Source of the DNA: G965220305 sp965220305
Lineage (GTDB): Bacteria > Chloroflexota > Dehalococcoidia > Lucifugimonadales > UBA3495
Length of the DNA stretch: 64,000 bases
Direction of reading: 5' to 3'
NCBI GenBank assembly: GCA_965220305.1
Contig: OZ244817.1
Span: 3,286,001-3,350,000 of the forward strand
Under the pieces are notes generated by a model. It searched no databases and was not told the origin of the DNA. It saw only the letters and a program-made list of their open reading frames with translations. Positions 44,285 through 51,941 of the stretch are shown here, one piece after another (the stretch's first letter is position 1; each line of letters starts with the position of its first letter). A program made the position numbers and the translations under genes.

Positions 44285-45712
44285 TACTACAGTTGCAGAT
44301 ATGTGGTGAGGAGTTTCAGGCGGCGTCGGTAATGACAGCGCCGGGCCGTTGCTTGGTGCCGCCGTCTCCACTGAGACCACCGCAGCACTGATTCGTCCGT
44401 AGGGTGGTGTCTCCATATCAGCCGGTAGAGTAACCGCCGAACCTCGGGCACCGTCAGCGGTATCAGCCTTTCCTCCAAACTGGGGCAGCCCCCTTTTCTC
44501 CCAGACGTCCCGGCGACGATGCCTGGCGCCGTACCACCGCCAGGTAGGCGTGGGCCAGCATCGCCAGGGTGATGTGCCGGTACCAGCCGTCCCACCGGCG
44601 CACCTCGTATTGGTCCAGTCCCACCTGTCCCTTGGCCTCCTCAAAGCATTCCTCAATGGCCCACCGGGTTCCGGCCACCCGCACCAGTTCCTCCAGGGCT
44701 GTTCCCGTCGGGCCGTAGCACACGTAGTAGGCCAGTTCCTCGGGCTTGGCCACGCTGCGCCGGGCCAGCAGCCAGTACCCCTTGCCAGGTTCTCTCAGGG
44801 GCCGAATATCCACCAAGGCCCAGTCGTAGACCCGAGGACCCTTGGCCCCATCACCGGCGCTCAGCCGGACCCAGCCCGACTCTTCAACCCCAGACGCCAG
44901 CCGGTCAGCCCGCACTTGGCGCGGACCCTGGTCCGTCCAAGCCCACAACTTCTCATTGCTCTTGATGGCCAGCACGTGAGGAACGTCCCGCCGCTCCAGC
45001 CACAGCCGCAGGTTGCGGTCATTGCCGTAGACCTCGTCCCCGGTGGCCCAGCCGAAGGGGACTCCCGACTCCACCGCCCGTTCCAGCATCCGCCGGGCCA
45101 GTTGCGGCTTGGTGCGAAACGCCACTTGCTCCGGCACGCCAGCCTCCTCCCGGCGTTCCTGGTCATCGGCCCACACCTGAGGCAGGTAAAGCTCCCGGTC
45201 CAGCAGGGTCCTCCCCTTGGCAGTAGCGTAGGTCAAGAATACCCCAATCTGGCAGTTCTCGATCCGTCCCGCCGTGCCGCTGTACTGACGCTGCACCCCC
45301 ACAGACTTGTTGCCCTTCTTCAGAAACCCAGTCTCGTCCACCACCAACACCCCGTTGGCGTCGCCCAGGTGCTCCACCACGTAGTCCCTGAGATCATCGC
45401 GAACCAGGTCCGCGTCCCAAATGTAGGTTGACAGCAGATGCTGCACCCCATAGGGTGTGGCGTCCCCGGCCTGCTCCGCCAGTTGCCAGCCGTTCTTGCG
45501 CTCCACCGGACTGAGCAGCCCTTTCAGATAGTCCAGCGATCGTCGACGTGGTTCGGGACGCCGGAACCGCCCCGCATGCACTCGTGTACCCGGTCGATAC
45601 CCTCAGCCCACCGGGCGACCTCTGCCACCCCATCCCCATGCACTGCCACAGCCTCACCTCACCACCCGTTGATTGCCCCAATCCTAGTCGTTTTCAATCT
45701 GCAACTGTAGTA
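44285..45712 (-). mobile_element. IS701-family insertion sequence, copy 2 (one base shorter)
   Basis: 1428 bp, same inverted repeats as copy 1 (TACTACAGTTGCAGAT), opposite orientation. It is flanked by TTAG direct repeats (44281-44284, 45713-45716), again a YTAR target. The single-base length difference equals the deletion found in its transposase gene. It is inserted at the left tip of the MITE at 45716. Confidence 0.93.
44463..45649 (-). pseudogene. IS701-family transposase, one-base deletion near the N-terminus
   Basis: It corresponds position by position to 31423-32610. In copy 1 the gene reads GTGCATTGCGGGG. Here it reads GTGCATGCGGGG (about 45575), shifting the first 27 codons out of frame. 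Downstream of the deletion the 372-codon frame is unchanged, with all catalytic motifs (VVDETGF, TGDEVYG, EECFEEAKGQ). An internal GTG at 45581 could restart translation and give a protein lacking about 25 residues, so partial activity is not excluded. Confidence 0.88.
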
Positions 45713-45715
45713 TTA

Positions 45716-45794
45716 GAGCCTATCCTAATAACTCTTTGGGTTATGGCATTTCATAGCTGCGATAGGGGGCATAACTTGATTTTAGGATAGGCTC
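45716..45794. mobile_element. MITE, 79 bp, TTA target duplication
   Basis: Inverted repeats GAGCCTATCCTAA / TTAGGATAGGCTC with TTA on the right (45795-45797) and, before the IS701 insertion, on the left. The left TTA and the first G now form the TTAG duplicated by IS701 copy 2, so the IS arrived after the MITE. Confidence 0.75.
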
Positions 45795-46121
45795 TTAGTG
45801 TGAGAACGTTCTTTTTCCGCTAGTTCAGGAGGGGTTCCCTCCGACGATCAACCTGAGGATCCGGCGAGATAACTTTGTTAGCGGCTTGGGAAGAAGTAGG
45901 ACAACCAACAGATCTAGACGAATCGAGGAGAACCGACAATGCCTTCAAGTGATCCGGGTTGGCCCTCAGAGCCGCTATTTCGGAGGGGGCCGGGGTTGCG
46001 GTTCGGGACGTGGTTGGGATAACGCCGGGATCCAAGGGTCAAACTACCGGAAATTTTTCGGTACATAATTGGCAGTACCAGTCTCAATAACCGAAATAAC
46101 GCGCTTGATATAAGGGTCTTC
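45795..46121. other. Intergenic between island edge and tRNA-Ser
   Basis: No gene recognised. Frames on both strands lack family resemblance. Confidence 0.4.
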
Positions 46122-46211
46122 TGGCGGAGAGAGCGGGATTCGAACCCGCGATACCCTTGCGGATATACCGGTTTTCGAGACCGGCGCCTTCAACCACTCG
46201 GCCACCTCTCC
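46122..46211 (-). tRNA. tRNA-Ser (anticodon CGA), CCA encoded
   Basis: Class II tRNA. Acceptor GGAGAGG pairs with TCTCTCC, with discriminator G and genomic CCA. Anticodon stem CCGGT/ACCGG has loop CTCGAAA. It has a long variable arm and T arm GCGGG-TTCGAAT-CCCGC. tRNA genes are common integration sites, and the IS-rich island ends about 330 bases away. Confidence 0.94.
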
Positions 46212-46337
46212 GGAATACGTTACCCTTGATCGTAGGGCCACCATCTCTTGGTGGTCCGGTCTGCTCCCGAGGGAGCGGGGGTTGCTTCGGTTCATCATGG
46301 TACAACCTGTGTCGGGCAGAAGCAAGCAGCCGGAATC

Positions 46338-46540
46338 GGGCCATAAGGCAATCGCATTTGGTCCGAGCTTATCGTCATTCAAGGGAAGAGCCGGCCCCGT
46401 TCTGCAATGTGGCCGGAGTCCATGGCCGACGAGCTGGCCTATCACTCGATGGACCCCTTGAATTGGGGAGCTGGATTCCCGCTTTCGCGGGAATGACGGG
46501 TCCCTTTCAATCCAAATGCAAATGCCCTGAATCGGGCCAG
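46338..46540 (+). repeat. Dispersed palindromic repeat unit, copy 3
   Basis: Shares ACCCCTTGAATTGGGGAGCTGG and GATTCCCGCTTTCGCGGGAATGACGGG with copy 1. The outer ends GGCAATCGCATTTGG and CCAAATGCAAATGCC form an imperfect inverted repeat. Confidence 0.65.
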
Positions 46541-46601
46541 AGTGCCTTTCGATTATGCAGGTGGAGCCAAGGTCGCCCCAACGGGCAGTCCGCCACACCC
46601 A

Positions 46602-46632
46602 CCGTCATTCCGGCGGAGGCCGGAATCCAGGG
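46602..46632. repeat. REP-like palindrome
   Basis: GTCATTCCGGCGGAGGCCGG... palindrome. The surrounding 85 bases also resemble those at 48740-48830, including a TTGGCTCCG word after each. Confidence 0.7.
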
Positions 46633-46832
46633 GCGAGAGGCTTGTGCTGGCCGAGGACTTTAGAACTTGGCTCCGTTCCGCGTGACGTTCGAAAGGCCCT
46701 GCCCGCCAGGAGCGCCGACTTGCTACTTCATCGAGATACAGTTATATTGGCAGGACTATCCTACTATTTTGACGCTGAATGGACTTGGGTTTTGCTAAAG
46801 CCCAATTCGGTTAACGTTTTATCGGGGCTCAG

Positions 46833-47282
46833 ATGAACCGGGAAGAGATTGGTGAACAGCTTCGGCAAGGGGGCATACGGCTAACCCCCCAACGGTTGGC
46901 TATCGCCGAGGCCGTGATCAACTCCACCGACCATCCCACAGTACAACAGCTTTACGAAAGGGTGCGGGACCATTTCCCCTCCATGACCTTGGCTACTATC
47001 TACTCTACGCTGGATGTGCTAAAGAGAAGCGGCCTCATCCAAGAGCTACCCTTCGCCAAGCAGTCCCGGTACGAGTCCAACCTGGAGCCCCACGTAAACT
47101 TGGTGTGTGTCCAGTGCGGCAACGTGATGGACGCGACGGTCGGCAAGGCCCAGGTGGTGCGGCTGAAGAACCAGATAGCATCGCAGGCCAACTTCCAGGT
47201 GGCCTGGCAACGGGTGGACTTCCACGGGTGGTGCCATCGGTGCATCGTCGCCAAGGAAGCAGGGCAGCTTTCCCAGGTCTAA
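46833..47282 (+). CDS. Fur-family transcriptional regulator (Fur/PerR type)
   Basis: A 149-residue metalloregulator. The N-terminal winged helix has GIRLTPQRLAIAEAVINS (about residues 14-31) and SMTLATIYSTLDVLKRSGLI (recognition helix, about 50-69). The dimerisation domain has HVNLVCVQCGNVMD (His and CxxC, about 90-101) and C-terminal HGWCHRC, together the structural zinc site. It may sense iron, peroxide or another metal. PerR and Fur cannot be separated safely by eye. No Fur box was located. The next gene (VOC) follows 77 bases later on the same strand. Confidence 0.9.
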   Translation: MNREEIGEQLRQGGIRLTPQRLAIAEAVINSTDHPTVQQLYERVRDHFPSMTLATIYSTLDVLKRSGLIQELPFAKQSRYESNLEPHVNLVCVQCGNVMDATVGKAQVVRLKNQIASQANFQVAWQRVDFHGWCHRCIVAKEAGQLSQV

Positions 47283-47359
47283 ATTAACTCTGGCGGCTGG
47301 TAAGCGCCCGCTGGCCCTCCGCTGCACTCCCACCCCATTGGCTATCCCAACGCTCGGGG

Positions 47360-47728
47360 ATGTTCGCCGTGATAACTGGTCTTGTAGGTATCACCCTCTG
47401 GACCCATGACCTGGAAGCCATGTTCCGCTTCTACTACGATACCCTCCGCTTGCCCCTTCACTCCCGCCATGACGACTTCATCGCCTTCCAGTTGGGCGAA
47501 AACCTGCGCTTCAACATCGGCCTCCACGACGCCGTGGCCGGTACTGCTCAGGACCCCTACCGGATAATGGCCCACCTGGGAGTTGAAGACATCCAGGGCG
47601 AATTCAGCCGTTTGACCGAAGAGGGGGTGGAGTTTATCCGGCCCCCGGAGCAGGAGCATTGGGGCGGGTGGATTGCTACCTTCAAGGACCCAGACGGCAA
47701 TATTCTACAGATGCTCCAATTCCCCTAA
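47360..47728 (+). CDS. VOC-fold (glyoxalase/dioxygenase superfamily) protein
   Basis: A 122-residue vicinal oxygen chelate protein. It begins with GITLWTHDLEAMFRFYYDTLRLPL (first beta-alpha-beta module, about residues 10-33), then RIMAHLGVEDIQGEFSRLTEEGVEF, and ends with FKDPDGNILQMLQFP, whose final Glu-equivalent metal ligand is replaced by Gln. Enzymatic activity is therefore uncertain. Possibly co-transcribed with the Fur-family gene. Confidence 0.85.
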   Translation: MFAVITGLVGITLWTHDLEAMFRFYYDTLRLPLHSRHDDFIAFQLGENLRFNIGLHDAVAGTAQDPYRIMAHLGVEDIQGEFSRLTEEGVEFIRPPEQEHWGGWIATFKDPDGNILQMLQFP

Positions 47729-47832
47729 GATTGGCTGGAACAGCGAACTGGGGCCTCAATTGGCTAAGACACCTACGGACTTACCAGTCCACCCCAGTCT
47801 GTTACCATCGGACCATCGGGGGACTGCCGGCC

Positions 47833-48471
47833 TTACTGTTCCGTGAAGCCCTCCCTACCGATGAGGGGTACGAACTTGCAGGGGCCATGCCAGCCGATCG
47901 ACAGTCCTTCCCCGGTCTGGCGTACCTGAAGCAGGTCCTGTTTTTCTCGCGACCCCACTGGGATTACCATTCTGCCGCCGAGCGCCAACTGGGAAACCAG
48001 GGACTGGGGAATTGCGGGCGCGGCGGCGGCCACCACAATGGCGTCGAAGGGGGCGTGATGGGGCGCGCCCAGGGTTGGCCCGGCCAGTTCCACCCGCACG
48101 TTGGCGTAACCCAAACGGTCCAGCAGCTTCGCAGCCCTCTCCCGCAATGAAGGCAGTCGCTCAACGCTGATTACCGAGCCGCCCGGCACCAGCCCCGAAA
48201 GTATGGCCGCCTGATATCCGCTGCCGGTGCCAACATCCAGAACCCGCTCCCGCCCTTCCAGCTCCAACGCCTCCAGCATCAGGGCCACCATGTAGGGCTG
48301 GGAAATGGTCTGGTTCTCTCCGATGCTCAAAGGTATGTCCAGGTAGGCCATGTGACGGCTCTCCAGGGGAACGAACAGTTCCCTGGGCACCTTGGCCATC
48401 TCTTCGACAATAGTGGACGAGGGTATATGGCGTCTTAAGTTACGGAATAAGTTTCGTCTGGCGTTAACCAT
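47833..48471 (-). CDS. pcm: Protein-L-isoaspartate O-methyltransferase
   Basis: A 212-residue Pcm that repairs isoaspartyl residues in aged proteins using S-adenosylmethionine. Motifs: VPRELFVPLESRHMAYLDIPLSIG (about residues 28-51), QTISQPYMVALMLEAL (substrate-specific), SAM motif I VLDVGTGSGYQAAIL (about 77-91) and the post-motif GGRMVIPVG near residue 167. Standard length. Monocistronic and convergent with the VOC gene. Confidence 0.95.
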   Translation of the reverse strand: MVNARRNLFRNLRRHIPSSTIVEEMAKVPRELFVPLESRHMAYLDIPLSIGENQTISQPYMVALMLEALELEGRERVLDVGTGSGYQAAILSGLVPGGSVISVERLPSLRERAAKLLDRLGYANVRVELAGPTLGAPHHAPFDAIVVAAAAPAIPQSLVSQLALGGRMVIPVGSREKQDLLQVRQTGEGLSIGWHGPCKFVPLIGREGFTEQ

Positions 48472-48754
48472 ACCTAAATCCTATCTAAGTGAGCGGGACA
48501 AATTCACTTTACCACGGCAATTGACATAATCCAATTAGCCCTCTGTGCCAGCCTTCTGATTTACGCCGCCAAAACGCCTCCCGTTGGAGCGGTCGGGCGG
48601 TGGCATGTTGAATTGCACCGTTCCCCGGCCCGGCCCGTTCCATATTCTTGGTTTCTTACCAAGTTGTCGTGGTGTCGCCTCAATCCCCGGCAGGGTCTTT
48701 CGATTCTCCGGGTAGAGGCCAACTCACCTGAACGGACAGGCCGCCACCCCCCAC

Positions 48755-48785
48755 CGTCATTCCGGCGGAGGCCGGAATCCAGGGG
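48755..48785. repeat. REP-like palindrome
   Basis: Same GTCATTCCGGCGGAGGCCGG... palindrome as at 46602. Confidence 0.7.
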
Positions 48786-48836
48786 TCGGGGGCCGGTGTA
48801 GTCCGTGGACTAGACCCTTGGCTCCGATTATAGCTG

Positions 48837-48872
48837 CCCTTCGACAAGCCCAGAGCCTGCACTCTGCGAAGG
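48837..48872. repeat. CCTTCGACAAG-type dispersed repeat
   Basis: CCCTTCGACAAGCCCAGAGC followed by GCACTCTGCGAAGG. Related to the copy at 60498-60556. Confidence 0.5.
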
Positions 48873-48950
48873 CGGGGTGATGAGGGGGGCCGTGCGGACA
48901 ACCGAAAGACCCTAAGTTGGCACAGGGCCTTTTCATTTTCAGCAAATGTC

Positions 48951-49058
48951 ATTCTGAGCGAAGCGAAGAATCTGAAATCCTTACATCCGGGACCTCGTCC
49001 GAGTACCGAAGAAAAGCGATGTGGGCAAGAACTTTAGATTCTTCGCTCTGCTCAGAAT
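48951..49058. repeat. Inverted repeat, ATTCTGAGCGAAG family
   Basis: ATTCTGAGCGAAGCGAAGAA (48951-48970, extending to 48973) faces the near-complement ending at 49058 (CTTCGCTCTGCTCAGAAT), with about 62 bases between. No coding sense. Confidence 0.65.
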
Positions 49059-49119
49059 GACAGAAAAGTACGGGATGACCAGGTGAGACGAGAATGAAAA
49101 GGCCCTGAAGTTGCCAGCA

Positions 49120-49341
49120 GGGCAATCGCATCTTAATTCGTAACGAGCAAGCCCCAGCAATTTCGGGGAGATTGCCAAGTCTCAGAGCCTTTGAAAGAGC
49201 GTCCGGCAGTCGAAATGCAGGAGATTTGAAGGATTGGTGCAGCCGTGGGAGCCAACTGCATAGCCCTCAAGCGGGTCAGAACGCGCCTTTTATCAACCAA
49301 TTGGATAGATATTATTGATAGAATTTAAGATGCGATTGCCC
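49120..49341. repeat. Inverted pair of a 17-bp repeat end
   Basis: GGGCAATCGCATCTTAA (49120-49136) and its exact complement TTAAGATGCGATTGCCC (49325-49341), each bordered by CTGAAGTTGCCAGC. Weaker relatives (GCAATCGCATT, ATGCGATTGCCCTG) lie at 46347 and 3186. Possibly the ends of a MITE or two separate repeat copies. Confidence 0.55.
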
Positions 49342-49450
49342 TGAAGTTGCCAGCCATCCCATTGACGCCGGCCCGAGGCTATGATAGCCTCTATGACTGG
49401 CGCAGAAAGGCATTCCCATGCCAGAAAACTGTAGATTTCTATAGATATTT

Positions 49451-50113
49451 ATGGTTGATCTTCAATCTAGCGGCAAGAATATTTGGCTTTCCTTAGGTGA
49501 AGCCTGCCGTTTGCTGGACGTGAACGAGTCGACCCTGCGCCAGTGGGGCGACAGCGGTCATGTGCAGGTCTACCGCACCCCGGGAGGGCACCGACGTTTC
49601 CTGCGGGACGACGTGATGCGGCTCACATCCCCGTCTTCCCCCACTTCCGACGGCGAAAGCCGCGAAAAGCTGGAGGGGTCGGCGCTGCGTCGTATTCGGC
49701 GTCGGCTGAACCACGAGGAAGTAGCCCGGCAGTCCTGGTACCAGAGCGTCGAAGAAGAAGGCCGGGGCCGAATGCGGCTCTTTGGCCGGCGCTTGCTGTC
49801 CCTGTTGCTCCAGGAAGGGCCGTTGCGCAGGCGACGCCAGGACTTTTTGGAAGAGTCGTTGCTGTTGGGCCACGAGTACGGCACGGAAATGGCCGACCGC
49901 GGCGTGCCCCTCAAGGACTCAGTGGAAGCCTTTATATTCTTTCGTACCTTGGTGCTGGATTCCACCTCCACCAGGTCTTGGAGCCAAATCCTGGAACTGG
50001 CCGACCAGGTGTTGGTGGGGATGGTTGAGTCCTATCAGAAGCGTATAACCCAGACGGACCGGGGAGCCGGCAATGTGCCAGCTTCCCCACCAGGCATTCG
50101 CCCAGGAGGTTGA
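49451..50113 (+). CDS. HTH regulator with RsbR-N-like helical domain, head of tetrapyrrole operon
   Basis: A 220-residue two-domain protein. N-terminal MerR/excisionase-type helix-turn-helix: WLSLGEACRLLDVNESTLRQ and GHVQVYRTPGGHRRF (about residues 12-50). After a Ser-rich linker comes an all-helical domain (about 75-200) with GHEYGTEMADRGVPLKDSVEAF and FFRTLVL, similar to the globin-like N-terminal domain of RsbR-type stress sensors. Its stop overlaps the start region of ahbAB (TGATG), so it is co-translated with the tetrapyrrole genes. A role as sensor-repressor or activator of the operon, perhaps ligand-controlled, is inferred from position. Confidence 0.75.
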   Translation: MVDLQSSGKNIWLSLGEACRLLDVNESTLRQWGDSGHVQVYRTPGGHRRFLRDDVMRLTSPSSPTSDGESREKLEGSALRRIRRRLNHEEVARQSWYQSVEEEGRGRMRLFGRRLLSLLLQEGPLRRRRQDFLEESLLLGHEYGTEMADRGVPLKDSVEAFIFFRTLVLDSTSTRSWSQILELADQVLVGMVESYQKRITQTDRGAGNVPASPPGIRPGG

Positions 50114-50118
50114 TGGCT

Positions 50119-51177
50119 ATGGCTATGGACGTCACGGACCGTAAACTGCTGAACATAATCCAGGGAAATTTCCCCTTGGTGGACCAGCCCTACGCCGCCT
50201 TGGGCCAGGAGTTAGGCGTCTCGGGGCAGGAGGTTATCGACCGGCTGGTCGAGTTGAAACGGCAGAACGTCGTCCGCCAGATTAGCGCCATCTTCGACAC
50301 CAGGCGCCTGGGGTACAAGACCACCCTGGTGGCCTTCGCCTACGAGCCGGAGAAGCTGCACGAGGGAGCCCTATTCATCAACCGGCATCCAGGAGTTAGC
50401 CACAACTACGCCCGGGAAGGCTCCTACTACAACCTCTGGTTCACTCTGGCCGTCCCGCCCGACGGGGACCTGGAAGCTACTGTGTCCTGGATGGCTGAGA
50501 AGACGGAGGCCCTCAACTTCCGGGTCATGCCCACCATCCGGTTCTTCAAGATTGGGGTCAACTTTGACATGGTGAAGCAGAAGGGGGCCTCCCATAACTA
50601 CAACCCGGACGGTATCGGGGAGAAGCCGGCGAACAACGACTGGAATAGGGCCATGCCGGTAACCGATGAGGAGAAGGCAGTTATTCGGGAGTTGCAGGAA
50701 GACCTCCCCCTGATTCCCAGGCCCTTCGACGATATGGCCCAGCGACTGTCTTTGACCAACGACCAGCTTTACGCCCTAGCCCAGGATTTCCAGGAGCGTA
50801 GGCTCATGCGCCGCTACAGCACCGTCCTTCACCACCGCCGTTCCGGGTTCCGGGCCAACGCCATGATTGTGTGGAAGGTCCCGCCGGAACGTTCCGAGGA
50901 AGTGGGACTGCTCATGGCGGAGCACTCGGCGGTTACTCACTGTTACGAGCGCCCCACCTTTCCCGACTGGCCCTATACTCACTTCTCCATGGTTCACGCT
51001 ACCTCCCAGGATGGATGCGAGGAGATTGCCAAAGAAATTGGCGAGTCCACCGGCGTCACCGACCGGATGCTCCTTTACAGCACTCGTGAGTATAAGAAGA
51101 CCCGAGTGCGCTACTTTGTAGAGGACTACGAGGAGTTCTGGGAAAACGAACAGGCCGAAGCCGTGGCCCAAGCCTGA
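50119..51177 (+). CDS. ahbAB: Siroheme decarboxylase, fused AhbA-AhbB
   Basis: About 352 residues. AGGAGG at 50104-50109 best serves ATG 50119, with 50113 as an alternative. The N-terminal half has an Lrp/AsnC-like HTH (DRKLLNIIQGNFPLVDQPYA), RLGYKTTLVAFAYEPE and HPGVSHNYAREGSYYNLWFT, the AhbA/B signature with catalytic His. The C-terminal half repeats the plan: DLPLIPRPFDDMAQRLSLT, GFRANAMIVWKVP, AVTHCYERPTFPDWPYTHF. AhbA and AhbB normally form a heterodimer that decarboxylates siroheme to 12,18-didecarboxysiroheme in the siroheme-dependent heme route. NirD/G/H/L of heme d1 synthesis are homologous and cannot be excluded. Confidence 0.85.
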   Translation: MAMDVTDRKLLNIIQGNFPLVDQPYAALGQELGVSGQEVIDRLVELKRQNVVRQISAIFDTRRLGYKTTLVAFAYEPEKLHEGALFINRHPGVSHNYAREGSYYNLWFTLAVPPDGDLEATVSWMAEKTEALNFRVMPTIRFFKIGVNFDMVKQKGASHNYNPDGIGEKPANNDWNRAMPVTDEEKAVIRELQEDLPLIPRPFDDMAQRLSLTNDQLYALAQDFQERRLMRRYSTVLHHRRSGFRANAMIVWKVPPERSEEVGLLMAEHSAVTHCYERPTFPDWPYTHFSMVHATSQDGCEEIAKEIGESTGVTDRMLLYSTREYKKTRVRYFVEDYEEFWENEQAEAVAQA

Positions 51178-51194
51178 CATCAACCGAGGAAAAC

Positions 51195-51941
51195 ATGCCT
51201 GATTACTACCCGGTCTATCTGAACTTAGCAGGGAAGAGTTGCGTAATCCTGGGCGGGGGGACCGTAGCCCAGGGTAAGATTGTGGCCCTGCGCGACGCCG
51301 GCGCCAGCATCGTCGTCATCAGTCCGGAAGCCACGCCAGGAATACAGGCAGCGGCCCGGCGGGGAGACGTTGTATGGTTGCAGCGGGAGTACCGGCCCGG
51401 TGACCTGGATGGGGCATTCATTGCCGTGGCCGCAACCAACGTCTGGTACATAAACCGGGAAATATACGAAGAGGCCGAAGAAAAAGGGGTGCTGCTCAAC
51501 GTGGTGGACGACCCCGACCTTTGCACGTTCATCGCGCCTTCCATCGTGAAACGGGACCCGGTAACCTTGGCGATTTCCACCGGGGGCGCCAGCCCAGCCT
51601 TGGCCCGCCGGCTGCGGGAAGTCCTAGCGGATGCGCCGGCGCTGCGGTGGGCCGATTTGGCGGGTGTGTTGTCCCAGGCCAGAAAGCGGATCAAAGAAGG
51701 GCGGGCCGTGGTTGACCCGGACCGGTGGCAGTGCTGTCTCACCGAAGAATTATTGTCCCTGGCGCAGAGCGGCCAGGCCGAGGAAGCCCTGGAAACTCTG
51801 CTGGCCCAACTGTTGGATGAGTCCTCACCAGGTCTGTGCCCCGATATAGGCCAGTGCCGTGCCGAGGGATGCCAAGTCCGCCCCAAATCCCAAAGGCAGA
51901 CGGCCAAGTCCGGGGCGGGTCTACGGGAGAAGGTGAGTTGA
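51195..51941 (+). CDS. Precorrin-2 dehydrogenase / sirohydrochlorin ferrochelatase (CysG-N/Met8 type)
   Basis: A 248-residue protein. The NAD-binding motif VILGGGTVAQGKIVALRDAGA lies at about residues 17-37, then FIAVAATNVWYINREIYEEA and LLNVVDDPDLCTFIAPS (catalytic-Asp region, about 100), and ISTGGASPALARRLRE. It oxidises precorrin-2 to sirohydrochlorin and may insert iron. The C-terminal extension after about residue 210 has extra Cys (CPDIGQCRAEGC) and is unusual. Its stop overlaps the hemA TTG start, so coupling is tight. Confidence 0.93.
   Translation: MPDYYPVYLNLAGKSCVILGGGTVAQGKIVALRDAGASIVVISPEATPGIQAAARRGDVVWLQREYRPGDLDGAFIAVAATNVWYINREIYEEAEEKGVLLNVVDDPDLCTFIAPSIVKRDPVTLAISTGGASPALARRLREVLADAPALRWADLAGVLSQARKRIKEGRAVVDPDRWQCCLTEELLSLAQSGQAEEALETLLAQLLDESSPGLCPDIGQCRAEGCQVRPKSQRQTAKSGAGLREKVS

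Noticed and set aside
48951..49341. CRISPR array
   Set aside because: The repeats are inverted and irregular, of different families, with no evenly spaced direct repeats and no cas genes.
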